NCBI GenBank assembly: GCA_020720785.1
Contig: DYOA01000007.1
Span: 18,044-75,602 of the forward strand
From: Leptospira biflexa
Lineage (GTDB): Bacteria > Spirochaetota > Leptospiria > Turneriellales > DYLW01
DNA: 57,559 bases
Direction: 5' to 3'
A model generated the notes under the pieces. That model was not told the DNA's origin. It was given only the letters and a program-made list of their open reading frames with translations, and made no database searches. Positions 1 through 9,538 of this stretch are shown here, in pieces (the stretch's first letter is position 1; each line of letters starts with the position of its first letter). Both the position numbers and the translations under genes were made by a program.

Positions 1-2
1 TA

Positions 3-158
3 AAACTGGTGTACCGCCCCAATAATCCGCTTGTGGATGCCTTTGTTGTCTATGCGTTGGGTGATAGGGGACAGAACCGGGTGGTGGCTGCCGGGCATTT
101 GCGGACATCCCGTGCCACCATAGAGGTCAAAGCAAAAAGGATCAATCCGGGAAAATAA
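3..158 (+). CDS. 3' end of an unidentified protein (partial)
   Basis: An open frame runs in from the window edge and stops at TAA 156-158, giving about 51 residues ending in ...KRINPGK. It lies just 9 bp upstream of the next plus-strand gene, as expected for co-transcribed neighbours. The fragment is basic and shows no motif I recognise. Function is unknown. It is called mainly because the frame is open from the edge and abuts the next gene. Confidence 0.5.
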   Translation, partial: KLVYRPNNPLVDAFVVYALGDRGQNRVVAAGHLRTSRATIEVKAKRINPGK

Positions 159-167
159 TCCGGAAGG

Positions 168-1151
168 ATGAAACCAAGAATGGAAAAAAAAGTTTTCATT
201 AAAAGCCAAATGGCAAAATTTAGCTTTCTTTTATTGGGAATTCTTTTTTCCTGTTCTGTGGTTTTTTTGACTGCACAGGAAAAATCCGGCTATTACATCC
301 AATGGGAAAAAGTACCCCATGCGGACTTTTATGAAATCATGCTATATTCCCGGAATCCGGATAAGGAACCCCGGATGATAATGGCCAATGAAGAATCTAT
401 GGTTATACCCATAACCGAAGGCTATGAATTGGTAAAAATACGTTCGGTGAGAAAAAAGGAAAAAGGGAGGACATACAGTCAGTGGTCTGCTCCAGTAGTT
501 TTGCCGGAACCACCTCGTCCGCCGGAAAATCAAAAAAAAACGGTGAAAAAAAAGCCACCGAAGGTTGTTTACAAAGAGAATAATCCTCTGGATAAGGTGA
601 CTGATCCCCGGTACCGGCAGTATATGCTGCCCCAAACCAATCTTTTTATATTACCGGCTTTCTCGTACAGAAACGGCTATTGGGTGAGAGCGAATACCGT
701 AATCCGGCTGGAAACAAAATCTTCCATCTCCAAATCAAACACAATTTATTATTGTTTTTGTCCCAAAAAATCGGCAGGCACAAAGCCATTCAAAAAGCTG
801 TCCTCGCGAACCCTGTCCCAGGATTTGTTTAAGAATGTGGAAGGAGAATTTCTATTAAGGTATTATTCCATTGATGAATACGGGAATAAAGGCTCCCTCA
901 CGGAGACCGTTCTTTATGTGGATACCTTACCTCCACGTATCCGTACGGAGAGCATAGGGGATGGGATTGTTGTCCATATTGAGGATTATTCTTCCTCGCT
1001 CACCGGGGACATCCGGGATGGGAACAACCGGGTTCTCAAGACTATTTATGCCCCAGGAAAAACCACTATCCCGCTATCCGGAGAGGGAGGAGTCATCATC
1101 CGGGTAACGGATTCCCTGGAAAACCCTGCCACTTTTACCCATTCTCCGTAA
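168..1151 (+). CDS. Exported spirochaetal protein with FN3/Ig-like segments
   Basis: A 327-residue exported protein of unknown function. A hydrophobic segment at about residues 18-36 ends in LTAQ and fits a signal peptide; an LFSC sequence inside it could alternatively be a relaxed spirochaetal lipobox. Residues about 42-90 resemble a fibronectin-III strand pattern (WEKVPHADFYEI), followed by a Pro/Lys-rich linker (about 112-135). The C-terminal half contains YSIDEYGNKG...YVDTLPPRI, typical of repeated Ig-like extracellular modules in spirochaete surface proteins. GGAAGG sits directly against the ATG at 168, too close for normal spacing, so the ATG at 180 may be the true start. It faces the convergent FecR gene with a 5-bp gap. 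Confidence 0.75.
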   Translation: MKPRMEKKVFIKSQMAKFSFLLLGILFSCSVVFLTAQEKSGYYIQWEKVPHADFYEIMLYSRNPDKEPRMIMANEESMVIPITEGYELVKIRSVRKKEKGRTYSQWSAPVVLPEPPRPPENQKKTVKKKPPKVVYKENNPLDKVTDPRYRQYMLPQTNLFILPAFSYRNGYWVRANTVIRLETKSSISKSNTIYYCFCPKKSAGTKPFKKLSSRTLSQDLFKNVEGEFLLRYYSIDEYGNKGSLTETVLYVDTLPPRIRTESIGDGIVVHIEDYSSSLTGDIRDGNNRVLKTIYAPGKTTIPLSGEGGVIIRVTDSLENPATFTHSP

Positions 1152-1156
1152 CCGCT

Positions 1157-2761
1157 TCATTCCGGTTTCCGCAGAGATACCGTAATACTTTTTTCTGACG
1201 GTGGCTGCAGGGTGAGGATGGTATACTGCCTGCGGGATGTGGAAATGGTTTTGCCTGTTTTATCTTTTGCTTCAATGACCACCATTATTTTTTCATTACC
1301 CGCAGATGATGACTCTGGAATTCGATAATTATTGATAAAATTATTCCTGGTTTTGATATTTTTTATGGTTTTGCCACGATCATTTTTTATGGTCACGGAA
1401 TAAAAAGCTGCTTTGGGATTTTTTACCCACCGGAAGGAAATACTTTCTGCGGAGAATAGGGGTTCTTCTTTGGGAGGATAAAGGAGCTCCACCTTGTTTT
1501 TCTCCCCTTTATCTTCTTCCTCCTTTTCTGATTCCACCGGGCTTTCATTGATTATCTGGCCGTCTTTTTCTCCAGGTTCAGGTTTACGTAATATAAAAGA
1601 ATAGCTATGACTGGATTTGGATGCGGTATCCTTCCCGGATGTAGCCGAATGGCGTTTTTTTTCCGACGCTCTCCAGTAATATCTCCCATCGGGAAGATCA
1701 GACAGAAGCAGGGATGTATTGCTGGTGTCCGTCTGGTAAACCGGATGGGAAAAGTCCGGATTCCGGGAAAGCACAAAGTGATAGAGTTCCACATCGTCCG
1801 TATTTTTCCAGGAAAAGGAAACCTTCTTCCCTTTCCCGGACTGGACAAAGACGGTGTTGTTGGCTGGCTGGAACACTTCAATTTTTTTCTCTTTTTTTAT
1901 GATGAATGAGCCGATGGGGGAAATCTGAATTTTTGGATCAATTTTATAGAATTTTTCTGAAGATGTGATCCAGTACCAGACTCCAGGCGGAAGATTCAGG
2001 CTTATCTGTGATTGGTTTTCCACCGTATGGACGTTGGGGGATTTCATGGAAGGATTGGAGGAAAGCAGCAGGTAGCGGGGATTACCTGTCCAGGAAAACC
2101 GGACTTCCTTTTTCCCCTGGTCTTCCGGAAGGTAGTGTACTCCATTATTTCCCGGTGATTTCAGAGAATAGCTGAATTTTTGGGATGACCAGCCGCCCTC
2201 TTTGTTTTTCGTCAAAACTTCGTTCTGGTCCACTGTCTGGATTTTCTGGTTATTCCGAATAACAGAAGCTTTGCCCTTCTGAACGGCAATCATCATCTCC
2301 CCGTTTCTCTGGGAAATCCGGGATTCTCCCTTCCCCAGGATTATTTTTGTATTGTCTCCCGTCCGGATGGTTAATTCTGTTCCCGAATTCTGGGACTGGA
2401 AACCTCCGTGCTCCAGATTAAAGCCAATTTTGTCATCTATAAAATCGATTTCCACAAGTGTCTCCGGATCCAGTGCAATCTGGGCTCCGCTGGCGAGGCG
2501 GATAATGGCGTCGGATTCTTTGAATGTCATAACGGAGTCAAACAGATAAACCGGGGTAAGAGGAGTCACCTTTTCCCAGATAAAACGGTCCATAAATTTA
2601 CGCTTAACCCGGTGGTGTTTATAGGTAACGGTCCCAATGGCCTGGGCGTCTGCGGACGACCGCTGGCGGTAATTGATATTATCATACAGCAAAAATATCA
2701 ACGTAATAATGACCACCAGCGAGATTCCGGTGAAAATAATATCATTTTTTGACAGCTTCAT
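1157..2761 (-). CDS. FecR-domain protein with FN3-like repeats
   Basis: A 534-residue membrane-anchored envelope protein. One N-terminal transmembrane segment (about residues 8-26) precedes a FecR-like region (about 35-190), recognisable from alternating strand motifs such as AIIRLASGAQIALDPETLVEI and later VQKGKASV. Three FN3-like segments follow (about 215-285, 300-395, 425-525) with DLPDGRYYWRAS-type strands, separated by a charged Glu/Lys linker. Its first 20 bp overlap the end of the upstream adenylate cyclase gene, so the two are probably co-transcribed and may act together. FecR domains in Proteobacteria relay surface signals to sigma factors; here no sigma or anti-sigma gene is adjacent, so a structural or sensory role is open. 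Confidence 0.8.
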   Translation of the reverse strand: MKLSKNDIIFTGISLVVIITLIFLLYDNINYRQRSSADAQAIGTVTYKHHRVKRKFMDRFIWEKVTPLTPVYLFDSVMTFKESDAIIRLASGAQIALDPETLVEIDFIDDKIGFNLEHGGFQSQNSGTELTIRTGDNTKIILGKGESRISQRNGEMMIAVQKGKASVIRNNQKIQTVDQNEVLTKNKEGGWSSQKFSYSLKSPGNNGVHYLPEDQGKKEVRFSWTGNPRYLLLSSNPSMKSPNVHTVENQSQISLNLPPGVWYWITSSEKFYKIDPKIQISPIGSFIIKKEKKIEVFQPANNTVFVQSGKGKKVSFSWKNTDDVELYHFVLSRNPDFSHPVYQTDTSNTSLLLSDLPDGRYYWRASEKKRHSATSGKDTASKSSHSYSFILRKPEPGEKDGQIINESPVESEKEEEDKGEKNKVELLYPPKEEPLFSAESISFRWVKNPKAAFYSVTIKNDRGKTIKNIKTRNNFINNYRIPESSSAGNEKIMVVIEAKDKTGKTISTSRRQYTILTLQPPSEKSITVSLRKPE

Positions 2762-4622
2762 ATTTCTTTTCTTCTTCTGTGGAAATTTTTCCTTCCGGTT
2801 TTTTAATATCGGCCAGTTTCCTTAATGCGGCCAGACTTCCCGGCGTTTTGGCGTCCCCCTCCCGTCCCAGAACGCAGAATACCTTCTGGGGTTTGGATTT
2901 CCCTTTTACCATGATGGATTCCATGGGGACGCATTTGAATTTACTTTTCACTTCGTTATAAGTATTTTCTGAAATCAGAACATCGGTGCCAAAGGGTTTA
3001 TTCAGCGTCTCAATGCGGGATGCCAGGTTCACAGCATCCCCAATGACGGTATATTCCAGACGGTCCTCGGAGCCAATCTGTCCGGCCAGCACATTACCGG
3101 TGTTAATACCAGCCCCAATTTTAATTTCCGGCTGGCTTTTGGATCTGTTTTTGTTGTAATCAATCAGGGCATAGCGCATTTCCAGAGCGGCATCCAGGCA
3201 ATGGCTCACATCATCTTCCGATGCATTGGGGGCTCCCCAGACCGCCATAATGGCATCCCCGATAAATTTATCCACCGTTCCATTGTGGCGGTGGATGATC
3301 CCCACCATCATGGTCATGTAATGATTCAGGAATTCCACCACCTGTTCCGGTTCCATTTTTTCTGAGATAGCGGTGAATGACCGGATATCAGAAAAGAAAA
3401 TGGTCACTTTTTTTCTTTCTCCTCCCAGCCGGAGGTTTCCTGCCAGAACAGCATCCGCAATATCTTTGTTCACAAAACGGTCAAAGGCTCCTTTTAGTCG
3501 TTCTCTTTCCAAAAGGCCGTGAGACATGTGGTTAAAGGAATCCGTCAGATCCCCAATTTCATCGGCGGTGACGGTTTCCACCCGGTAGGTAAAATTCCCT
3601 TTTTCAATTTCCCTGGTGGCGGAAAGCAGATTGCGGATGGGGCCGGAAATGGTTTTGGAGAAATAATATACAAAGAGTATGGCAGAAGCCATAATAAGGA
3701 GAGAAACCAGAATGGAGCGGATAACGGCGATCTGCACTCCCTCCAGAGCTTTGTCCGCCTTAATGGTGGTAATAATCCCCAGATTATAACCGGACAATTT
3801 GGCATAGGCTCCAAAGAAATCTTCGTTTTCATATTCAAACTGGACCAGTCCATTTTTTGTCTGGGAGGTAAACATCTTCCGGACAGCCGGGTGGGAATCA
3901 TAGCTTTTCCGGGATAGAATAAAACTCTCCATTGGATGGATGATAATCTGTCCCTGAGGATCCACCATAAAGGAATCGTAGATATTTTTTTTGCCGGTTT
4001 GCCCTTTCCGGATGTCAAACATGGATAAGAAGTGGGTTACATCCACCACGGAGACCAGAAGACCTTTTAAAGTATTATTTTTAATGATGGGATAACCAAT
4101 GATCATAAGGGGTTTGTTATAATCCGGCGAAATATTTTTTACCAGAATCTGGCCGGTGAGGTTATCTGCAAAATGCTTATCCAGCACAGTCCGTATTATC
4201 TCTCCGGAATCTATTTCCAGCTCATCCATTTTTTCTTTATTCTCCATGGAATAGTCCAGAAGGCACCGGGCGTTTGCATATCGGCAGGAAAACTGTAGAA
4301 CAGTAGAGGGCAGCTCTTGGAATGCTTTTTGGATCAGTTGCCGGATTTCAGGATTTCCGGACGCCGGAGATTTCTGGAGGGTGTCTATCCAGAAAACGCT
4401 TTTTTTCCGCTCTTCCATATCGGAAAGGATTTTTTCTGACAAGAGGGTGGACGTTCTGGAATTCATCAGTTTGATAATATTTTCCATATCCTCTTCAAAG
4501 ATACTGGTGGAGATAAACGTGAGTGTTCCAAGGGATATGAAGACAAGAATACTGATTATGACCATCAGTTTAATCCGGATGGACAGAGGAATCATGCGGA
4601 CTTTTTTGATGAGGTTTTTCAT
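2742..4622 (-). CDS. Transmembrane class III adenylate cyclase (Cache-HAMP-cyclase)
   Basis: A 626-residue inner-membrane enzyme predicted to make cAMP from ATP. Order: TM1 (about 17-39), periplasmic Cache-like sensor (about 42-298), TM2 (about 300-321), HAMP (about 322-376), class III cyclase domain (about 395-570). Metal-binding aspartates are D412 (FFSDIRSFT) and D456 (KFIGDAIMAVWG). The substrate-specifying pair is K452 and T525 (EYTVIGDAVNLASR), the Lys/Thr combination of class IIIb bacterial adenylate cyclases, with N532 and R536 as transition-state residues. All catalytic residues are present, so the enzyme should be active. It overlaps the downstream FecR gene by 20 bp. The ligand is unknown. 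Confidence 0.93.
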   Translation of the reverse strand: MKNLIKKVRMIPLSIRIKLMVIISILVFISLGTLTFISTSIFEEDMENIIKLMNSRTSTLLSEKILSDMEERKKSVFWIDTLQKSPASGNPEIRQLIQKAFQELPSTVLQFSCRYANARCLLDYSMENKEKMDELEIDSGEIIRTVLDKHFADNLTGQILVKNISPDYNKPLMIIGYPIIKNNTLKGLLVSVVDVTHFLSMFDIRKGQTGKKNIYDSFMVDPQGQIIIHPMESFILSRKSYDSHPAVRKMFTSQTKNGLVQFEYENEDFFGAYAKLSGYNLGIITTIKADKALEGVQIAVIRSILVSLLIMASAILFVYYFSKTISGPIRNLLSATREIEKGNFTYRVETVTADEIGDLTDSFNHMSHGLLERERLKGAFDRFVNKDIADAVLAGNLRLGGERKKVTIFFSDIRSFTAISEKMEPEQVVEFLNHYMTMMVGIIHRHNGTVDKFIGDAIMAVWGAPNASEDDVSHCLDAALEMRYALIDYNKNRSKSQPEIKIGAGINTGNVLAGQIGSEDRLEYTVIGDAVNLASRIETLNKPFGTDVLISENTYNEVKSKFKCVPMESIMVKGKSKPQKVFCVLGREGDAKTPGSLAALRKLADIKKPEGKISTEEEKKYEAVKK

Positions 4623-4643
4623 AATTCCAACCTGTATTATGGT

Positions 4644-5015
4644 TTAATTCTGTAAAGCCATTTGTGGTTTTTCCCATAGAATCCGGATGCCGTCCGGTGT
4701 AATGGATGCCGCAAAGTCCTCCGGGAATACCTCAGGAAATAATAGGATGCCCTTCTGCAGCACCCGGATCCGTCCTCTCTGCCCGGACACTGGGCCGGAA
4801 TAATCCCGGTAAACCCCCCGGTGTGGTTGCCCCTGCCGGAAGCGGATAAGCGTCCGGTGGTGGTCAGCGGGGGCTTTGTAGTGGAGCAGAGTATCCCAGG
4901 AATCCTGATGGAAAAACAGATCAAAATGACCTTCTCTGGCCGATGGGTAATAATGGTAAGACAGGGTATACTTTAATTCTGAAAATCTGTTTTCAGGTTT
5001 TTTTTCTGTTTCCAT
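4644..5015 (-). CDS. Small LigD 3'-phosphoesterase-like protein
   Basis: A 123-residue soluble protein; the start is taken at METEKKPEN (ATG 5015), preceded by a GGGA-type ribosome site. It overlaps the end of ddl by 43 bp. The spacing of YHYYPSAREGHFDLFF, then HRTLIRF, then YRDYSGPVSGQRGRIRVL resembles the stand-alone relatives of the DNA-ligase-D phosphoesterase domain (H-x(n)-HFDL followed by a DYxGPVSGxRG motif). In the family these His and Asp residues bind a metal and remove 3'-phosphates or ribonucleotides. Here the assignment is by pattern only, and no ligase, primase or Ku gene is nearby. It could instead be a structural homologue without activity. Confidence 0.55.
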   Translation of the reverse strand: METEKKPENRFSELKYTLSYHYYPSAREGHFDLFFHQDSWDTLLHYKAPADHHRTLIRFRQGQPHRGVYRDYSGPVSGQRGRIRVLQKGILLFPEVFPEDFAASITPDGIRILWEKPQMALQN

Positions 5016-6043
5016 TTTTGAATTCCCAGCAGAATGATGTCTTTCACCAGATCCCCCGGTTTCAGTCCGGAGTGGTTCCATAGTTGCGGGAACATACTGA
5101 TGGGAGTAAAGCCGGGGATGGTATTAATTTCATTCAGATAATAATCCCCAGTATCCGCATCGATAAAAAAATCCACCCGTGCAAAACCATCCCCCCGGAC
5201 AGCCCGGAAAGCGTCCCTGGCCGTGTCCTGCATCTGCCGAAGGATTTCCGGAGGCAGGGGAGCAGGGACCACCAGCTTTGCCCCATCCGGATCTTTGTAT
5301 TTGGCTTCGTACGAGTAAAACTCATGGGACGGGATAATTTCACCGGCAATGGATATACGGTACTCCGGATAATTTCCCAGTATGGAAAACTCAATCTCCC
5401 GGACGCGATGCCCCCGCTCAATGACCAAATGGTCATCATACTGGAAGGCATCCATAATTTTGGGGAGGGCTTCTTCCAGGTTTTTTATTTTATGGACTCC
5501 CACGGAGCTGCCCATATTGGCTGGCTTGACGAACCAAGGGAAGGGAAAATCGGGAAGGATATATTTATTCTGATTATTTTTGTCCAGAATAACATAAGAC
5601 ACCTGGGGAATTCCATGGCTCTGCATTAAATGATGAAAGTGACCCTTGTCCATACAAGCTGCAGAGGTAAACACCCCGTTTCCGGCATAGGGTTTATGCA
5701 GGATTTCCAGAAGTCCCTGGAGTGTTCCGTCTTCACCATTGGTTCCATGGATGGCCGGGAAAAAAAAATCCGGTGTAAAGGAGAACTTCTTCCTGTCCGT
5801 AACGCTCCCATCGGCCAGGTTCAGAATGACCGGATTTTTTTCCGCTCCGTCCGGATTTTCCGGTATCGCTGTTACGTGATGCCAGGCTCCGGATTTATCA
5901 ATGTACAGATAATAGATTTGAAAATGATTCTTTATAATATTTTCTGCCAGAAACCGGGCAGATACCAGAGAAACCTCATGTTCTCCGGAAACCCCACCAA
6001 AGATGAGGGCTATGTTATTAATTGTGGAATTATGACCAGCCAA
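4973..6043 (-). CDS. ddl: D-alanine--D-alanine ligase
   Basis: A 356-residue ATP-grasp enzyme that joins two D-alanines for peptidoglycan precursors in the cytosol. Signatures: LIFGGVSGEHEVSL at the N-terminus, HGTNGEDGTLQGLLE, the ATP-grasp KPANMGSSVGV, the omega-loop FYSYEAKY whose Tyr is typical of D-Ala-D-Ala rather than D-lactate ligases, and the metal and substrate site YLNEINTIPGFTPISMFP. Length is normal. The only plausible start is TTG at 6043, three bases after the STAS gene stop; no in-frame ATG or GTG lies between it and the conserved N-terminal motif. Co-transcription with the STAS gene is likely. Confidence 0.95.
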   Translation of the reverse strand: MAGHNSTINNIALIFGGVSGEHEVSLVSARFLAENIIKNHFQIYYLYIDKSGAWHHVTAIPENPDGAEKNPVILNLADGSVTDRKKFSFTPDFFFPAIHGTNGEDGTLQGLLEILHKPYAGNGVFTSAACMDKGHFHHLMQSHGIPQVSYVILDKNNQNKYILPDFPFPWFVKPANMGSSVGVHKIKNLEEALPKIMDAFQYDDHLVIERGHRVREIEFSILGNYPEYRISIAGEIIPSHEFYSYEAKYKDPDGAKLVVPAPLPPEILRQMQDTARDAFRAVRGDGFARVDFFIDADTGDYYLNEINTIPGFTPISMFPQLWNHSGLKPGDLVKDIILLGIQKWKQKKNLKTDFQN

Positions 6044-6046
6044 GGC

Positions 6047-6373
6047 TTATTGAATATCCATTTCGGATTCGTAAATGGTGAAAAACTGATCCAGAGTGGC
6101 CAGTTTTAAAATATTGAGTACATCTTCTTTGATATTCAGCAGAGCAAATTTACCCCCCTGGGCCTTCACCTTTTTCTGTCCGGCCACTAATGCTCCCACT
6201 CCGGAGGAATCCATGTAATTAATACCGCTCATGTCCACAATCAGAGATTCAATATCCTCTTCATCCAGCATATTAAAGATGGCCTTTTTCAGTTGGCCCA
6301 CATTATACAAGTCAATGTCTCCCATCACAATGAGAACTTTATGCCGTTCCAGATCCCTTGTTTTTATCTCCAT
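6047..6373 (-). CDS. STAS-domain anti-sigma factor antagonist
   Basis: A 108-residue single STAS domain of the SpoIIAA/RsbV type. The phospho-acceptor motif is intact: YMDSSGVGAL with the serine at about position 57 corresponding to SpoIIAA Ser58. In partner switching, the unphosphorylated form binds an anti-sigma kinase and frees a sigma factor or other target. It lies immediately upstream of ddl (3-bp gap). The RsbU-type phosphatase at 39992-41875 is a candidate activator, but no RsbW-like kinase is present in the window. Confidence 0.9.
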   Translation of the reverse strand: MEIKTRDLERHKVLIVMGDIDLYNVGQLKKAIFNMLDEEDIESLIVDMSGINYMDSSGVGALVAGQKKVKAQGGKFALLNIKEDVLNILKLATLDQFFTIYESEMDIQ

Positions 6374-6498
6374 CGATTAGCGATTATTTTTTCCGCACAA
6401 GGTGTCAATTATTTTTGCAATTATCCTGATTTTGTAAAAATATGCTTTATCAATTGAATGGCCATTAAATTCTAATCCTCAAACGGAAACCGCTCAAA

Positions 6499-8406
6499 AT
6501 GAAAAAACTATTAAAAAAATCCATTGAAATTAAAACCCTTGTTTTTATTATTGTCCTGAGTTTGGTCATGTTTACCCTGTTCGCTTTTTTCCTTGTTATC
6601 TATATTGGTAAACGGTTGGACAGTGAAGCAAAGGCTTTGAATAATCTCAAAATTGAAGAAATCCGTCATTTTATCCAGCAGAATGCACACTCCAGTTATC
6701 TTCAGGCAATGTTTTATTCCACAGAAAGGTCGGTTCTTCCGGCGTATAAAATGGCGCATTCCGGAAATATTAATGATGAAAACTCTCCTCAATCCCAGGC
6801 TGCCCGGGAGATGCTCCGGAAGTCACTGAAAAAAAATCTGGATGGGTTTGAGGCTTCGGAAGGGGAGAAGCTGAATCTTCATTTTCATCTGCCTCCAGCC
6901 AGGAGCCTGGTGCGTCTGTGGCGGGATAATCAGATCAGGAAAAACGGACAATGGGTGGATATTTCCGATGATTTGCGTGGATACCGCCAGACCATATTGG
7001 ATATTACTTCCGGAAAGATGACGTATATCAAGGGAGTTGAAATAGGAAATGATGGATTTGCCATCCGTGGGATATGCCCCATCGTGGATGGTAATAAAAT
7101 TATTGGTACTGTGGAGGTATTGGGCTCTTTTGATGGAATTTTCAAAAAAATCCAGTATTCAGAAAAAGAAACCTTAACAGTGGTCATGAAAAAGGAGTTT
7201 CTTCCCATCGCAGATAAACTGCGTGATCCGGAAAATAATCCTGTTCTGGGAAATATGGTTTTTGTTTCTTCCACGAATAAGGAATTGTTTCTGAAGATTG
7301 CGGAAAAGATGGGCAATGAATATTTCCGTTCCGGGGTGAACCATACCATTGTGGAAAATTATTATATTTCCATTTTTCCCTTGGAGGATTATGAAAAAAA
7401 GATTATTGGTTATGGGATTTTTTTCCGGGATTTTTCGGACGGGCAGCGGGAAATGAATCTGCTTCTGGTATTGATTCCCGCTCTGTCAATAATCTCCGTC
7501 CTTTTTGTATTTCTGGTTACCCGGTTTGTTTTGCATAAAATGATCTTCCGTCCTCTGGCTCATGCCGGGGATGTGGCAGATGCCATATCTTCCGGTGATT
7601 TGTCTTTTACTCTGGATATGCAGTTCAATAACGATGAAATTGGAAAAATTGTGAATAAGATTTTGAAAACGGCGGAAATACTCAAAGAAACAATCATGTC
7701 CATTATAAAGAATACAGAAGAAGTACTGTATTCATCATCAGAAATTGAGGCCACCAGCCAGCGTCTTTCCCAGAGTGCTTCCGAAACGGCGGCCAGTGTG
7801 GAGGAAATGTCCGCTACTTTATACGGTATTGAAAAAAATATTTCCTCCAATGTGGAAAAAGCAAACCAGACCAATGCCTTGGCTACCCGGTCTTCCGATC
7901 TCGCAAAAACCGGAGGGGAATCCGTGAAACGATCCCTGGATGCTCTTCTGAAAATTTCAGAAAAAATCGGCATTATTAAAAGCATAGCCGAGCAGACCAA
8001 TCTGCTTGCCCTGAACGCTACCATAGAGGCTGCCCGTTCCGGGGAAATGGGGAAGGGTTTTGCGGTAGTTGCCAATGAAATTAATAAACTGGCGGATGAA
8101 GCCTCCATTGCGTCCAAAGAAATTAGCGAGCTGGCCAAGACAAATGTTTCCGTGGCGGAAACCACCGGGGATGATATCATGGCCATTATTCCTGCCTCCG
8201 GGGATACGGCGGTGAATGTGGAGGCCATTAAAACGTCTTCCCAGGAGCAGCTTCATGGTGTCAGTGAGGTCAATATTGGGATGGAACAATTGAATACCAT
8301 CACCCAGACTACCGCCTCCGCATCTGAAGAGCTTTCCGCCACAGCCATGACTCTGGTCGAGAAAGCAAAGGAACTGAAAAAAGCGGTGGACTTCTTCCGG
8401 CTGTAG
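6499..8406 (+). CDS. Methyl-accepting chemotaxis protein with Cache sensor
   Basis: A 635-residue inner-membrane chemoreceptor. TM1 spans about residues 13-36, a large periplasmic sensor of double-Cache type follows (about 40-315), then TM2 (about 318-343), HAMP (about 345-395) and the cytoplasmic signalling coiled coil. The hairpin tip that contacts CheA and CheW is intact at about 497-531 (EQTNLLALNATIEAARSGE...GKGFAVVANEI). There is no C-terminal CheR/CheB tether pentapeptide. It is a single gene between the divergent STAS gene and prfA. The ligand cannot be predicted. Confidence 0.95.
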   Translation: MKKLLKKSIEIKTLVFIIVLSLVMFTLFAFFLVIYIGKRLDSEAKALNNLKIEEIRHFIQQNAHSSYLQAMFYSTERSVLPAYKMAHSGNINDENSPQSQAAREMLRKSLKKNLDGFEASEGEKLNLHFHLPPARSLVRLWRDNQIRKNGQWVDISDDLRGYRQTILDITSGKMTYIKGVEIGNDGFAIRGICPIVDGNKIIGTVEVLGSFDGIFKKIQYSEKETLTVVMKKEFLPIADKLRDPENNPVLGNMVFVSSTNKELFLKIAEKMGNEYFRSGVNHTIVENYYISIFPLEDYEKKIIGYGIFFRDFSDGQREMNLLLVLIPALSIISVLFVFLVTRFVLHKMIFRPLAHAGDVADAISSGDLSFTLDMQFNNDEIGKIVNKILKTAEILKETIMSIIKNTEEVLYSSSEIEATSQRLSQSASETAASVEEMSATLYGIEKNISSNVEKANQTNALATRSSDLAKTGGESVKRSLDALLKISEKIGIIKSIAEQTNLLALNATIEAARSGEMGKGFAVVANEINKLADEASIASKEISELAKTNVSVAETTGDDIMAIIPASGDTAVNVEAIKTSSQEQLHGVSEVNIGMEQLNTITQTTASASEELSATAMTLVEKAKELKKAVDFFRL

Positions 8407-8447
8407 CAAAAGAATTGATTGCTCGTTTCCTCTCTTAAGATTGCCCA

Positions 8448-9530
8448 ATGCACGAGGATGAGCGCAGATACGACGAAATTCTGAATGCTTATGATGAGAT
8501 TGTGAGCGAATTATCCATGCCGGAAACATCGCGGGATAACAATCGGATGATTGAACTTTCCCGCAAGCGAAACCAGTTGCAGCCCTTAGCGGAAAAGGTA
8601 CGCGAAATTCAGGAAAGTGCAAAGCAAAAAAAAGCACTCAAAGATCAGATTTCTGTGGAAAAGGACTCCGAACTCAAAAATATGCTTTCAGAAGAAATCA
8701 ATTATCTGGAGCAGAGCATGGAACATCTGGAAGAAGAGATAAAAATCCTGATGCTTCCTCAGGATCCGGATTCCGGAAAAAATGTTTTTGTGGAAATCCG
8801 GGCAGGAACCGGTGGAGAAGAAGCAGCCCTTTTTGCGGCGGATTTATACAAAATGTATACACGGTTTATGGAAAACAATAAAATTCCCTATGAAGTGATG
8901 GACATCCAGGAGACGGGTTTAAAAGGTTTTAAAGAAGTGGTGTTCCTGGTTAAAGGGGAGCAGGCGTATAATTATTTCCATTTTGAAAAGGGTACCCATC
9001 GGGTGCAGCGGATACCGGAAACAGAATCCGGAGGAAGAATCCATACTTCCGCTGTCACCGTTGCGGTGGTTCCGGAGGCGGATGAACAAGAGATGGTTAT
9101 TGAACCCAATGAACTCCGGATTGATGTCTACCGCTCCTCCGGTCCGGGTGGCCAGTCTGTGAACACAACGGATTCCGCTGTCCGGGTAACGCATATCCCC
9201 ACCGGTCTGGTGGTTTCCTGCCAGGATGAAAAATCCCAGCACAAAAACAAGGCAAAGGCTTTGCGGATACTGAATGCCCGTTTACAGGAAAAAATCAAAG
9301 AAGAATCACATGAAAAAATGTCCGCTGAGAAAAAAATGCAGATTGGTTCGGGTGACCGGTCAGAAAAGATCCGCACATATAATTTTCCCCAGAACAGACT
9401 CACTGATCATAGGATTCATTTTACTTCTCACAATTTAGATGGTATTCTGGCGGGAGATATGGGAGATCTATTCCAGGCTCTTTTTCTGGCGGAAAAGGAA
9501 CTCAAGCTGAAAAGTGCGGGCGGGTTCTGA
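8448..9530 (+). CDS. prfA: Peptide chain release factor 1
   Basis: A 360-residue class I release factor that recognises UAA and UAG and triggers peptidyl-tRNA hydrolysis. The GGQ catalytic motif lies at about residues 234-236 ([16 protein letters not shown]). The anticodon-like PxT position is P190-E191-T192 in [17 protein letters not shown]2 would have SPF here. Length is normal. No clear Shine-Dalgarno precedes ATG 8448. It begins a tightly spaced plus-strand run (ftsW starts 8 bp after its stop). No programmed frameshift is present, which also argues for RF1. Confidence 0.96.
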   Translation: MHEDERRYDEILNAYDEIVSELSMPETSRDNNRMIELSRKRNQLQPLAEKVREIQESAKQKKALKDQISVEKDSELKNMLSEEINYLEQSMEHLEEEIKILMLPQDPDSGKNVFVEIRAGTGGEEAALFAADLYKMYTRFMENNKIPYEVMDIQETGLKGFKEVVFLVKGEQAYNYFHFEKGTHRVQRIPETESGGRIHTSAVTVAVVPEADEQEMVIEPNELRIDVYRSSGPGGQSVNTTDSAVRVTHIPTGLVVSCQDEKSQHKNKAKALRILNARLQEKIKEESHEKMSAEKKMQIGSGDRSEKIRTYNFPQNRLTDHRIHFTSHNLDGILAGDMGDLFQALFLAEKELKLKSAGGF

Positions 9531-9538
9531 AGGTAAAA

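Noticed and set aside
7560..8637. Long minus-strand open frames (222 and 226 codons) opposite the chemoreceptor and prfA
   Set aside because: They are antisense to well-supported genes, have low-complexity Ser/Ala or scrambled composition, and lack ribosome sites or motifs.
8448..9530. Release factor 2 with programmed frameshift
   Set aside because: The recognition tripeptide is PET in RF1 context, not SPF, and the frame is continuous from the start.
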